60,802 nucleotides of DNA from Streptomyces sp. MspMP-M5. Its GTDB lineage: Bacteria; Actinomycetota; Actinomycetes; Streptomycetales; Streptomycetaceae. The notes below the pieces were generated by a model. That model was given only the letters and a program-made list of their open reading frames with translations. It was not told the DNA's origin and made no database searches. Where the stretch lies: NCBI RefSeq assembly GCF_000373585.1, contig NZ_KB891951.1:172941-233742 (forward strand). Direction: 5' to 3'. Made by a program: the position numbers and the translations under genes. This document shows positions 45,501 to 55,156 of this stretch, in pieces; the first letter of the stretch is position 1; each line of letters begins with the position of its first letter.

Positions 45501-48500
45501 TGCCCGTGACGACATCGGGGTGCGGCTGACCGGCGGCGACCCGGGCGAGGCCGTCCAGGACGTCCTGACGGTTGCGGGCGAACAGCGCCACCCGGTGGTT
45601 CTGCGGGGTGCGCCGGGTCGCGAGCGTGTAGGCGAGGTCGGAGACCCGCAGGCCCGCATCGCGTTCGACGTGGTTGGACAGCGCACGGCAGGTGTCGGCC
45701 AGCGCGGCCGCCGAGTGCGCCGTGACGGGTACGAGGTGCAGCTCCTCGTCGGCCGCGACCGCGCCCTGGACCGGGGTCCCGTGCCGGCCCCGGTCACCCG
45801 CGAGGAACGGGCTCGCCGTGACGGGGTGGCCGGCGGCGTACAACGCGCCGAGCGAGCCCAGCAGCGTCGAGGCTTCGTCGGCGCCGCGCCGCAGCGACGG
45901 CAGGGTGGTCGCGGGCAGGATCTCGCCCACGGACTTGAGCAGGACGGGATGCGGACTGAGTTCCACCACCGCGTCGATGTCGTGGTCGCGCAGGGCCGTC
46001 AGGGCGTCGACCACCCGGATCTCCCGGCGCAGGTTGTCCGCCCAGTAGTCCGGCCCGAGCTCCGCGCCGTCGACGCGCTCGCCGGTCACCGTCGAGATCA
46101 TCGGGATGCGGGTGGACTTGGGCGCGAGGCCGGCGAGTTCGACCTTCAGCGGGGCGAGGACGTGGTCGACCAGCGGCGAGTGCGGTGCGTGGCCCATCCG
46201 CACCCGATGGGTGGTCAGGCCCGCCTCGGTCAGCCGCTGGACGAGTCCGTCGATCTCCTCCGGGGTGCCGGTGACCAGCGTGGAGTTCAGGCCGTTGTGG
46301 CCGGACACGGTGAGCCGGCCGGTCAGATACGGCTCGACGGCGTCCGCACCGGTCGTGACCACGATGCCCTCGCCACGTCCGACGGCCAGCTGCTGGAGGA
46401 GCCGGCCGTGGCAGGCGGCCAGCCGGGAGGCGTCCTCGAAGTCGAGGGCACCGGCGATGTGGGAGGCGGCGAACTCACCGACGCTCTGTCCCACGACGAC
46501 GTCCGGTTCCACCCCGAGCGAGCGCCAGGCGTCGGTGAGGGCCACCTGCATGCAGAACAGCAGCGGCTGGAAGACGTCCATGTCGTCGATGCGGCCGTCG
46601 GGCGCCAGCAGCTGGTCGACGAGCGAGAAGCCCAGCAGCTCCCGCATCCGCTTGTCGGAGCGCATCATGGACCGCCGGAACACCGGCATCCCGGCGAGCA
46701 ACTGCCGCCCCATGCCCACCCACTGCGAACCGTTGCCCGAGAACAGGAACGCCACCCGGGGCCGGCGTCCGGTCTTCTCCCCGACACTCAGCCCGGCGGC
46801 CGTCGTGCCGGCGGCGAAGGCGTCCAGCTGCCCCCGCAACTCGCTCAGGTCGCGGGCGGCGGCCGCGAGCCGGAACCGGCCGTCGCCGGGCTGCCGCCGG
46901 CAGACCGCCCGCAGATCGCTCTCGTCCCGCAGCGCCAGCGCCTGCTTGGCCAGCGCCTCCGGGGAGTCCTCGGCCAGCAGGACCAACGCGCCCTCGGGAC
47001 GCGGCAGTTCCTCGACGGCGACGTGGCAGATCGCACCGCCGAAGCCGAACGAGCTGACGCCGCCGCGGCGCGCGTCGGACCGCCGCGGCCACGCCGTCAG
47101 GCGGTCCTGGACCGTGAGGTGGTACTCGTCGAACAGGATCTGCGGGTTCGGGGCGGCGTAGTGCAGGCTTGCCGGCAGCACGCCGTTGCGGATCGACAGC
47201 GCGAGTTTGACCAGGCCGACGATGCCGGCCGCCGCCTCCAGGTGCCCGACGTTGGACTTGACGGAGCCCAGCCGCAGCGGCTCCGGACGGTCACCGCCCA
47301 GGACCGCACCGATGGCGTTGGCCTCGATCGGGTCGCCGAGCGGTGTCGCGGAGCCGTGGCACTCGATGTAGTCCACGAGGGAGGGTGCGATGCCGGCCCG
47401 CCGGTACGCGGTGCGGAGCATCAGCTCCTGTGCCTGGGGATTGGGCGCGGTCATGCCGTTGCTCAGGCCGTCGTTGTTGGACGAACTGCCCTTGATCACG
47501 CAGTACACCGGCAGTTCGCGCTCCAGCGCCACGCTCAGCGGGGCCAGCACGACGACACCGGCGCCCTCACCGCGGACATAGCCGTCGGCGCGGGCGTCGA
47601 ACGACTTGCAGCGGCCGTCCGGGGCGAGTGCGCCCATCTGGTCCATGGCGGTGTAGTAGTCCGAGACGAAACTCAGGTTCACGCCACCGGCCAGCACCAG
47701 TTCGCTCTCGCCCAGCCAGATCGACTGGCAGCCCACGTGCACCGAGACCAGCGACCCCGCACAGGCGGCGTCGATGGCCATGCTCGGGCCCTGCAGGCCG
47801 AGGACGTAGGAGACGCGGTTGGCGATGATGCCGTCGTGCATGCCGGTCGCGGTGTGCGGGGTGATCTGGCTGTCCGGACCGCGATAGTGCGCCAACGCGG
47901 CGTAGTCGCCCCAGCAGGAGGCCATGAACACGCCGGTGTCGCTGCCGACGAGGCTGAGCGGCGCGATACCCGCGTCCTCCAGCGCCTCCCAGGCCAGCTC
48001 CAGCGTCAGGCGCTGCTGCGGGTCCATCTGGACCGCTTCCCGGGGCGAGATACCGAAGAACAGCGGGTCGAACTGGTCGATGCCGTCGATGAATCCGCCC
48101 CAGCGCGCGCTGTCGCGCAGCAGCTCGCGCCGCGCGGCCGGCACCGGGCCGACGGCGTCGCGTCCCTCGGTCAGCATCTGCCAGAACGACGACGGGTCCG
48201 GCCCGCCCGGGAACCGGCAGCCGATGCCCACGATCGCGACCGGCTCGTGCGAGACCGCCCGGCGTCCGGTGCTCGGGGCGGCGGTCTCCGCGGCACGCGG
48301 ACCGTCGACGAGCGCACGGCTCAGCTCGTCGACGGTCGGGTACTGCCACATCCAGGTGACCGGCACTTTCCAGCCGAGGAATTCGGACAACGAGGCGGCC
48401 AGCGCCGCCGCCTTCACCGATTCCAGGCCGTACTGGTGCATCGGCGCCCAGCGGTCCACCGCGTCCTTGGACACGTCCAACAGCTCGACGACGCGAGAAA

Positions 48501-48552
48501 GCAGAAAATCTGTTACGGCGCGCACATTGCGCGGTCCGCGCTCTTGGGGCAC
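42508..48552 (-). CDS. lctA: Hybrid PKS/NRPS megasynthase ACP-KS-AT-AT-ACP-C
   Basis: 2014 residues from GTG 48552, chosen for GAGGAGG five bases upstream. Domains in order: ACP (Y-G-L-E-S, Ser45); KS (about 100-530; Cys264 in D-A-A-C-A, His399 in E-C-H-G-S-A-T, His437 in S-N-V-G-H); AT1 (about 598-890; G-Q-S-V-G-E, Ser690, and H-A-P-H); AT2 (about 1027-1320; G-H-S-L-G-E, Ser1119, and P-V-H); ACP (F-G-L-D-S, Ser1443); a Pro/Ala linker; and C (about 1568-2000; H-H-I-A-S-D-A). No reductive domains and no thioesterase. The N-terminal ACP has no AT in front of it, which fits loading by the formyltransferase. The product handed to LctB would be a formyl-extended acyl unit. Two ATs for one extension module is unusual. 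Confidence 0.9.
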
Positions 48553-49235
48553 TTCGCCTCCTCGGCAGGGCGGATGGCAGGGGCTGGTAATGGATTGCCG
48601 CGGCGGATCGAAGGCGCGGGAAACTCCTTCGGCCACGCCAGGGCAGCGGGAGACCCAGGGGATTGGGGCAAGGGGGTATCGGGGGACGGGAGATTGCGGA
48701 AACAGAGGGGAGGAGCCGGCTCGGTGCATACGGCCGCGCCGGTCCAACGGCCGGGGCCGGCGGTATGCACAAAGGGGTGTTCACAAAGGTCGGTCAGTGC
48801 ACGGGCGGTCGGTACGCGGAAAGCCGGCCAGTGCGCGGAAGCCGGCCAGTTGGCCTACGGTCCGTCACAGCTGTTTCCGCTCACGCGAATCTGCCCGCGC
48901 GCGCCGACGAACCAGAGGATTCCAAGTCTGTCCGAGTGGTCGGTCGGGTATCCGCGGCGCGCGGTCGGCTACCGCCCGACCGGCGCTTTCACCGCCGCGC
49001 CCGGTCGCGCCGTTGCGTCAGCCTCGACGCACCTACCGTGCTGTGCCCGGCTGCACTCGGCGGTGCGCCGGCCTCGTCGGTCAGGCTGGAATACGGCGAA
49101 CATGAGAGATGTGAGGAAGCCCGGTCAGGGCGAAGAGAGCCGTGTGGTGCGCGACGGCCGGTACCCCCCTGGAGATGAAGGCGTAGCTGCCGAAAGGCCG
49201 GTAATTGCACTGTGACTGCCCCCGTTGAGTCATGA

Positions 49236-49261
49236 CCGAATCAGGTCACGGTCTGATTCGG
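49236..49261. repeat. Inverted repeat upstream of the lct cluster
   Basis: ccgaatcag and its exact complement flank eight bases. It could be an operator or a small hairpin; it is 684 bases upstream of the lctA start. Confidence 0.5.
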
Positions 49262-49704
49262 GATCACTGCCCGGCATTCCACCCGCCGGGCACGTCGTCC
49301 ATCTGCTGGTCAAGTTGATCGGCGACTGCTTTGACTGTGGCAACGTGCGTGCTGTGACTGCGGCGATGTGCCTGCGAAAACCCCTCGCCGGCACGACCGC
49401 AACCGACGGGCTTCCAGGTCCGCTTTACCCAAATGGACCGGATGACGAGGCGCTTGCCCGATCGGCGAACTCAGACTGCCACTCTGTGAACGGATGAGAC
49501 AAGAGTGATCTGGGGGCCGGAGGTGCAGTGGCAAGAATTGACCCCCAAGTGGCCGGTTCCGACTTTTTCCCGCGGCGATCGCGGGAGAGTCCGGACGCTG
49601 TGCGCCGAACTCGGCAATCGTGCTCAGGCCAGGCAATTCCGGACGCACGCCCCGCGTATGTCGGGCCGTCCGTCGCAGCGGTCGCCGGCGGGCGGCGGGC
49701 GAAG

Positions 49705-49739
49705 CCAGTCAGGCCACCAGACCAGTCAGGCCAGTCAGG
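49705..49739. repeat. 9-bp direct repeats
   Basis: Three exact copies of ccagtcagg at 49705, 49722 and 49731, the last two adjacent, followed by a degenerate copy. Non-coding. Confidence 0.6.
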
Positions 49740-50128
49740 CCAGGCGCCCCAGGCAGGACGTCGTCGGTGTCGCAGACGCCCCACCAAGGGCACCAAGGGC
49801 TGCCGGCCCCCGCACCTGCCAGTCACCCGTGAACTATGCGATGTTTCCGGCCAGTTGGGAAACAAGCAGTTGACCGGCTGTGCGGCGCAGTGATCGGCTT
49901 GGCGGGTTCGTGTCCAACCCGCCTGGGGAGAGGAAGCAACGCCGCTATGCGCAAAAGATCATTACGGGGGCGGGCCCGGCCGGCCGCGACGGGCGCGGCC
50001 CCGCTGCGGCCCGTCGGCCTGATCGGCCCGGCGCATGCCGAAGGTCACCCGTCCCTCGCGGGCGGGCAGCACCTCCTCCGGGCAGTCGCCGGCCACCGCC
50101 GCGACGAGGAGTCCCTCGGCAGGTCCGC

Positions 50129-51478
50129 ATGACCACCACCATCGCAACGACCACGCAGCGCAGGCCGGGCCTGGCGCTCGGGGTGCTGGCCGGGGCGCTC
50201 GCCCTGGACCTGAGCGGTATGGCCGTCCTGAACGCGGCCCTGCCGTCCGTCGGAGAACGCTTCGGACTGGCCGACACCACCCTCCAGTGGGTCATGACCG
50301 CCTACTCCGTCACGTTCGCCGGCTTCCTGCTGGTGGGCGGCCGACTCGCCGATGTGTTCGGCCGCCGGCGGGTCTTCGAGGCCGGCGTCGCCCTGTTCAC
50401 GGTGGCCGCGCTGGCCGGGGCCGTGGCGCCGACCGGTGCGGTGCTGCTCGGCGCGCGAGCGGTCCAGGGCATCGGCGCGGCGCTGTCGGGGCCGGCCGCA
50501 CTGGCGCTGCTCACCGAGGTGTTCCCGGCCGGACCGGAGCGCGGCCGCGCGCTGGGCGTGTACGCCGCGGTCGGCGCGGCCAGCTTCAGCGGCGGGATGC
50601 TGCTGGGCGGCGTACTGACCGAGTTCCTCGGCTGGCGGTCCGTCCTGTGGTTCTCGGTGGCACTCGGCGTGCTCGTGCTCGCGGTCACGCGGGCCGGACT
50701 GCCCGACGGAGCGGGCCGCCGAGGCCCGGTGGACATGGCCGGTGCCATCACCGGCACCCTCGGCCTCGCGCTGCTCGTCGTCGGCGTGAGCCTGGGCGGG
50801 GCGCGGGCCTTGGGCGTCATCGCCGCCGCGGTCGTCTTCCTGGTGCTCTTCGTCGTGCGTGAACGCCGCACCGCCGACCCGCTGTTGCCGCTCCCCCTCT
50901 TCCGGCTCTCCTCGGTGCGGCTGGCGACCGTGGCGGCACTGCTGCAGTACACGGCGTCGGTCGGGATCGTGTTCTTCGCGCCGCTGTATCTGCAGGGGAT
51001 GCTGCACTACTCCCCGGTCGAATCCGGCCTCGCCCTGGTGCCGATGTCGCTGACCGTGTTCCTCACGGCCACGTTCGCCACCGGACGACTGCTGACCAAG
51101 TACAGCCCGCGGGCACTGATGGTCACCGGAATCCTGCTCATCGGCGCCGGCACGGCACTGTGGATGACCACCCCGCAGCACGGCAACTACCTGCTGCATG
51201 TGATGCCCGGGTTGGTGATCAGCGGTTTCGGCCAGGGACTGAACTTCCCCGCGATGACGACGTCCGGGCTCACCGACGTGCCGGAGCACCAGCATGCGGT
51301 CGCCGGAGCGGTCAACGTCGTTGCGCAGCAGATCGGTTCCAGCGCCGGCGTCGCGGTCCTGGTCCTGGTTGCGGCGACCGGCGGCACACAACTGGGCGGC
51401 TATCACCTCGCCTATCTCGCGGCCGGCGCCGCCTGCGGGATCGGTGCCCTGGGCATTGCGCTGGTGCGACGGACCTGA
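50129..51478 (+). CDS. DHA2-type MFS drug exporter
   Basis: 449 residues from ATG 50129. Motif A-like G-G-R-L-A-D-V-F-G-R-R-R-V lies near residue 75, R-A-V-Q-G-I-G-A-A near 112, and motif C-like G-A-A-S-F-S-G-G-M-L-L-G-G-V-L near 155. Twelve to fourteen hydrophobic segments are visible. DHA2 proteins expel drugs by proton antiport. Adjacent to the lct genes, it is the obvious candidate exporter or self-protection pump for the product, though that is inference. A strong hairpin follows at 51509. Confidence 0.87.
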   Translation: MTTTIATTTQRRPGLALGVLAGALALDLSGMAVLNAALPSVGERFGLADTTLQWVMTAYSVTFAGFLLVGGRLADVFGRRRVFEAGVALFTVAALAGAVAPTGAVLLGARAVQGIGAALSGPAALALLTEVFPAGPERGRALGVYAAVGAASFSGGMLLGGVLTEFLGWRSVLWFSVALGVLVLAVTRAGLPDGAGRRGPVDMAGAITGTLGLALLVVGVSLGGARALGVIAAAVVFLVLFVVRERRTADPLLPLPLFRLSSVRLATVAALLQYTASVGIVFFAPLYLQGMLHYSPVESGLALVPMSLTVFLTATFATGRLLTKYSPRALMVTGILLIGAGTALWMTTPQHGNYLLHVMPGLVISGFGQGLNFPAMTTSGLTDVPEHQHAVAGAVNVVAQQIGSSAGVAVLVLVAATGGTQLGGYHLAYLAAGAACGIGALGIALVRRT

Positions 51479-51508
51479 GCGGGCCCCGCGCGGGCTGGCG
51501 CCCTGCAC

Positions 51509-51536
51509 CGGGCGGGCGGTCGAGGCCGCCCGCCCG
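51509..51536. terminator. Strong hairpin between exporter and tiny peptide gene
   Basis: A perfect 11-bp stem (cgggcgggcgg) with a 6-base loop lies 31 bases past the exporter stop and six bases past the stop of the minus-strand peptide at 51542. It can serve both convergent units. Confidence 0.75.
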
Positions 51537-51541
51537 CACCG

Positions 51542-51592
51542 TCACACCACCAGGTTGATCAGCTTCGGCAGCCGGTTGACCAGGTGCGCCAT
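51542..51592 (-). CDS. Tiny amphipathic peptide, 16 residues
   Basis: ATG at 51592 encodes MAHLVNRLPKLINLVV. A GAGGA ribosome site is suitably spaced upstream, and a strong hairpin directly follows the stop. The peptide is amphipathic with Arg and Lys on one face. The layout (peptide gene, hairpin, convergent MFS gene) repeats that at 3826-3885, but the two peptides are not clearly homologous. It is unrecognised; the signals are better than expected by chance, yet translation is unproven. Confidence 0.42.
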   Translation of the reverse strand: MAHLVNRLPKLINLVV

Positions 51593-51784
51593 GGGAGTCC
51601 TCGAAGGGGTCGACCGGCCGTGCGTTGGACGAAGCAGACGCAGTCTGCAGTCTACCGAGCAGCCACCCGGACGGACGGGTGAGGGCGTACGCGGTGCCGT
51701 GCGGCGCCGTGGCCCCGGACGACACCGCGACGTGATCGGACGACGGGCCGGTTGGCCGGTGGCGAGATGGAGGGCGAGTGGCGC

Positions 51785-52711
51785 TCAGCCGGCCGCCAGC
51801 TCCGTCACCAGGCGCTTCAGGAGCGGTGCGTGGATGCCGTGCCGTTCTGCCGCCCGGAGCACGGCGCCGCCGATGGCCTCCAGCTCCAGCGGACGGCCCG
51901 CTTCCGCATCGCGCTGCATGGACGACTTGCTGCCGGGCGGGAAGGCGTCGAAGCGCGCCAGGAGTTGGGCGACATCGCCCGGGCCGCCGCAGGCCCGGCT
52001 CACGGCGGCGGTCTCCTCGACCAGCGCTGCCAGCTCCTCGGGCCGCTCGGACCGGATGTCGCCGATCGGCGCGCGGTAGCGGGTGGTGAGGAGGGCGAAG
52101 GGGGCCAGGAAGGCCAGTTTGGCCCACAGGACCGTGCTCTCGTCGGGCAGTACGCGGGTGTTCACGCCGGCGGCCGTGAGCGCGGCGGCGAGCGGGGCGA
52201 GCCGCTCCTGCCCGCCGGCCAGGTCGATCTCGACGAACGGACTGCCGTGCTCGATGACCCCCGGCGCGGTGCGGGTGGACTCGACGCGGATCACGGCCGG
52301 CACCACCTGCCGTATGCCGAAGCGTGCCCGCAGGGTGGCGATGTGCTCAACCCCGTTGAGCAGGGGAAGCACCACGCCGTCGGCGAGGAGAGGGGGCGGG
52401 ACGCGGTCGAGTGCCGTGTCGAGCGCGGTGTGCTTGACCGACATCACGCACAGATCGACCGGTGTGCGCAGGACGGTGTCCGCCTCGACCGTGGCGGTGA
52501 AGTCACCGAACTGCCCGCTGCGCACGCGGACACCGCCCTGTTGCAGGGTGCGTGCGGTCTCGTCGCCGGCGATGCAGATGACGCGGTGTCCGGCGCGGGA
52601 GAGGAGCGCGGCGAGCAGCCCACCGACACCGCCGGGCCCGAGGACGGCCACGGTCGAGCGGGCGTCGGGGGCCGGGGCGGGGACACCGCTGAGCGGACTG
52701 GTGTCTGACAT
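51785..52711 (-). CDS. Ketopantoate reductase family protein (PanE/ApbA)
   Basis: 308 residues. The NADPH motif V-L-G-P-G-G-V-G-G-L is at about 23-32. K-H-T-A-L near 93-97 supplies the catalytic Lys, L-N-G-V-E-H follows, and the C-terminal domain has W-A-K-L-A-F and S-S-M-Q-R-D. The canonical reaction reduces ketopantoate to pantoate for coenzyme A. GAGAGGAA precedes ATG 52711. Paralogs outside pan operons often act on other 2-keto acids, so the substrate is open. Confidence 0.85.
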   Translation of the reverse strand: MSDTSPLSGVPAPAPDARSTVAVLGPGGVGGLLAALLSRAGHRVICIAGDETARTLQQGGVRVRSGQFGDFTATVEADTVLRTPVDLCVMSVKHTALDTALDRVPPPLLADGVVLPLLNGVEHIATLRARFGIRQVVPAVIRVESTRTAPGVIEHGSPFVEIDLAGGQERLAPLAAALTAAGVNTRVLPDESTVLWAKLAFLAPFALLTTRYRAPIGDIRSERPEELAALVEETAAVSRACGGPGDVAQLLARFDAFPPGSKSSMQRDAEAGRPLELEAIGGAVLRAAERHGIHAPLLKRLVTELAAG

Positions 52712-52888
52712 GGCTCAAGTTCCTCTCGCTGCTGGTCACCGGTCTGTGGGACCGGAGGCCCGGGGGCCTGTGATCGGCGAGCGTACCTCCGCCCACAGCC
52801 CCAGGCAGCGCAGGGTTGCCAGCCGGCGCGCAACTCCGGCAGCCATGACGCTCCGCAAGGCAGGCCGGTCCGCGGGGACTGGGAGACG

Positions 52889-53917
52889 CTAGAGGTCCAA
52901 GATGCGCTGGATCAGCTCGGGGTACGTCCAGCCGGCCCCGCCGGCCGCGAGCGGCAGCAGGCTCGTCGAGGTCAGGCCCGGAAGCGCGTTGACCTCGATG
53001 CACATCGGCTCGCCCCGGCCGTCACAGCGGAAGTCGGTGCGCGAGTACGCATCGTCGCCGAAGCCCAGAGCCCGGTGCGCGCGCAGGGCCAGCTCCTGGA
53101 GCCGGCGGGCGAAGTCGTCGGGCACCTCCGCCGGACAGACCTCACTGGCCGCACCGGGCTGGTACTTGGCGGTGTAGTCGAACAGTGGAGTCGTCAGCTC
53201 GATCTCGACGACGGGCAGTGCCTGGCTTCCGACGACAGCGACGGTGAACTCCCGCCCCGGGAGGAAGGGTTCCACCAGCAGCTCGTCACCGGCGGGAACT
53301 GCTTCGGTGCCGATCTGCGCCAGTTCCACAAGTGCATCGACCCGGTGGACGGACACACTGGAACCGTCCGCGACCGGCTTGACCACCACCGGGCCCGCAG
53401 CCACCAACTCCTTTGCAGCATGCGGTACTTCACCCGACCCCGGCCGCCACTGCACCCGTTCGACGACCGGCAGGCCCGCGGCGCCCAGCACCGCCTGTGC
53501 ACGCCCCTTGTGCCACGCCGCCGCACAGGCGCCATTGTCGGCCCCGGTGAACCGTACGTCCGCCATCTCCAACAGTGCCTGAACGTGCCCGTCTTCGCCC
53601 CAACCACCATGCAGCGCCAGGAACACCGACTCCGCACCGCGCAGCAGCTCCAGCACCGGCCCACCGGTCAGCGCCGCATGCATGCGCCGCTGCAGCCGAC
53701 GCCGGTCGTCGGCGGACGGCGGCTCCGTCCCGACCGTGAACTCCTCGACATCATCACCGGGTTGGAGCGGTCCGGCCAGGACCGGCAGGTCGGCTGCCGG
53801 GTCGACCAGCGTCACCTCGTGCCCCCGCTCCAACATGGCCCTCGCCACCGACCGGCCCGAAGCATGGGAAACGTCTCGTTCCGAGCTCTCTCCGCCGCAC
53901 AGGATCACTACGCGCAT
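52889..53917 (-). CDS. D-alanine-D-alanine ligase family (ATP-grasp) protein
   Basis: 342 residues from ATG 53917. The N terminus V-I-L-C-G-G-E-S-S-E-R-D-V-S resembles Ddl. The ATP-grasp core includes V-V-V-K-P-V-A-D-G-S-S-V-S-V, L-V-E-P-F-L-P-G-R-E-F-T-V-A-V, and the metal-binding E-V-N-A-L-P-G-L-T near the C terminus. Ddl makes the D-Ala-D-Ala dipeptide of peptidoglycan; this copy stands alone and may be a paralog forming another dipeptide or a cell-wall variant. A 38-bp perfect palindrome 52 bases upstream suggests tight regulation. Confidence 0.83.
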   Translation of the reverse strand: MRVVILCGGESSERDVSHASGRSVARAMLERGHEVTLVDPAADLPVLAGPLQPGDDVEEFTVGTEPPSADDRRRLQRRMHAALTGGPVLELLRGAESVFLALHGGWGEDGHVQALLEMADVRFTGADNGACAAAWHKGRAQAVLGAAGLPVVERVQWRPGSGEVPHAAKELVAAGPVVVKPVADGSSVSVHRVDALVELAQIGTEAVPAGDELLVEPFLPGREFTVAVVGSQALPVVEIELTTPLFDYTAKYQPGAASEVCPAEVPDDFARRLQELALRAHRALGFGDDAYSRTDFRCDGRGEPMCIEVNALPGLTSTSLLPLAAGGAGWTYPELIQRILDL

Positions 53918-53969
53918 GCCTGGCCGCCCTCTTCCGTGCCTGTGATCATCCAGGCATCGTAGGGGAGCG

Positions 53970-54007
53970 GCTTGGGTTTTCCAAGTATTCACTTGGAAAA
54001 CCCAAGC
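53970..54007. promoter_or_regulatory. 38-bp perfect palindrome, probable operator of the Ddl-like gene
   Basis: gcttgggttttccaagt and its exact complement flank attc. Each arm is itself a small palindrome (cttgg, five bases, ccaag), so the element offers two adjacent dyad sites. It is 52 bases upstream of the ATP-grasp gene and unusually A/T-rich. A dimeric repressor site fits better than a terminator, as no gene ends nearby in the right orientation. Confidence 0.6.
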
Positions 54008-54144
54008 TAACGCCGCGCGGGGTGATCAGCGAGCGACTGTCGCCGCCTATGACGAAGGCCGGGCCGTCTCTCCCCGGCACGACGGGAGCTCCAGCTCTGC
54101 TTCCAGGGAAGTGCGGGTTCCGCCACCGGCCGGATCTCCGCCCG

Positions 54145-54870
54145 TCAGGCTTGGGGAAGAACGCCGCAGGCACGGGCGGCCGTCAGCCAGGTGGGGAACT
54201 CGCCGAGCAGCCGGTCGTAGAGTTCGGCGTCGGGCAGGGCGGCAGGAGTGGTGCCGGCCGGGAAGAAGCCGGCGTTGTCGACGATTCTGCGGGTGGGGAC
54301 CGGGAGTTCGTCCAGTCGGCGGAGGAAGTCGAACTCGCGGTGCTCCGGATCGCCGAAGCCGATGAACTGCCAGAACAGCGGCAGCCGGGCCGCCTTGCAC
54401 AGCCACTTCTCGGCGGCGGTCCGGCTGGTGGGGCCGCCGTCCGTCTGGAACACCACCAGAGCCGGCGCGGTCGCCCCGGAGGCGAGATAGTGGTCGAGCA
54501 CGGCGTCCATCCCGGCCTCGTAGTGGGTGCGGCCCATGTGCCCCAACTGCTCGTGGCAGGCGGCCACGCGCCCGTGGTAGTCGTCCAGGCCGATCTCGTG
54601 CACCCCGTCGACATCCGTGGAGAAGAACACCAGCGGGACGACCGCGTCATCGTCGAGGTGCGCGGAGACCGCCAGGACCTGTTCGGCCAGGCGCTGCATG
54701 GTGCCGTCCTTGTAGTACGGGCGCATCGAGCCCGACCGGTCCAGCACCAGGTACACCGCGGCCCGTTGCCCCTGGAGCCCGTGCTTGCGCAGGCTGACTC
54801 CCGCCTGCTTGTAGAGGCTCACCAGCGGTGGCGCGGCCTGCTGCACCTTCTCCAGACTCAGCGGACTCAT
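54145..54870 (-). CDS. von Willebrand factor A domain protein (TerF/TerY-like)
   Basis: 241 residues with an AAAGGAG ribosome site. The MIDAS motif D-R-S-G-S-M lies near 44-49, with the supporting Thr and Asp in R-T-H-Y-E-A-G-M-D and Q-T-D-G-G-P-T-S. The domain fills the whole protein, as in the vWA proteins of tellurite-resistance (Ter) systems. No other ter gene is seen in the window, so the role is unknown. Confidence 0.82.
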   Translation of the reverse strand: MSPLSLEKVQQAAPPLVSLYKQAGVSLRKHGLQGQRAAVYLVLDRSGSMRPYYKDGTMQRLAEQVLAVSAHLDDDAVVPLVFFSTDVDGVHEIGLDDYHGRVAACHEQLGHMGRTHYEAGMDAVLDHYLASGATAPALVVFQTDGGPTSRTAAEKWLCKAARLPLFWQFIGFGDPEHREFDFLRRLDELPVPTRRIVDNAGFFPAGTTPAALPDAELYDRLLGEFPTWLTAARACGVLPQA

Positions 54871-55037
54871 CGATCAGGCTCCTTTCGTCCCTGGGAGCCT
54901 ACGACGCCGGCGTCCGGCGGCAGTCGGCCCGGACGCGGCGTGGTCCGCCTCGCCGGCTACTGCCGGGCCTCGACGGGGGCGGACCGCAGGGCGGCACGGG
55001 AAGGTTTTTGTGCTTCCCGGGTACGTCACGGCACGCG

Positions 55038-55133
55038 CCAGGCACCTGTGGGAACCATTCCGGGCACCCGGGGGAACAATCCCAGGCACCGTGGGAGCAT
55101 CCCCGGCACCTGTGCGAACATCCCAGGCACCTT
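55038..55133. repeat. Five imperfect repeats of about 21 bp
   Basis: Units begin at 55038, 55060, 55082, 55102 and 55123, each starting ccaggcacc or a close variant and continuing gtgggaacatc-like. There are no unique spacers, so it is not CRISPR. It lies between the vWA gene's upstream region and the PPOX gene's stop; 54871-55156 holds nothing else I can support. Confidence 0.7.
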
Positions 55134-55156
55134 CCGGAAAGCCGGCGTCGAGCTGG

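Larger units (their letters stand above)
48553..50128. other. 1.58-kb region without a convincing gene, upstream of lctA
   Basis: I see no frame with a good start, codon pattern and recognisable motif here. The stretch must hold the lctA promoter (minus strand) and that of the exporter at 50129. It has a 9-bp inverted repeat (49236-49261), 9-bp direct repeats (49705-49739), and lower GC between about 49200 and 49500. A minus-strand reading near 50000-50110 looks protein-like (D-C-P-E-E-V-L-P-A-R-E-G) but has no gene around it. A decayed mobile element is possible. No regulator gene for the lct cluster is present. Confidence 0.5.

Noticed and set aside
49310..49865. Minus-strand frames in the gap upstream of lctA
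   Set aside because: They read through direct repeats, show no recognisable domain and have no ribosome site.
49947..50132. Short plus-strand gene ahead of the exporter
   Set aside because: A frame with ATG exists but the translation is Arg/Ala/Gly-rich without motif, no ribosome site is present, and it overlaps the exporter start region.
55038..55133. Possible CRISPR array
   Set aside because: The repeats are contiguous, imperfect and lack unique spacers, and no cas gene is present.
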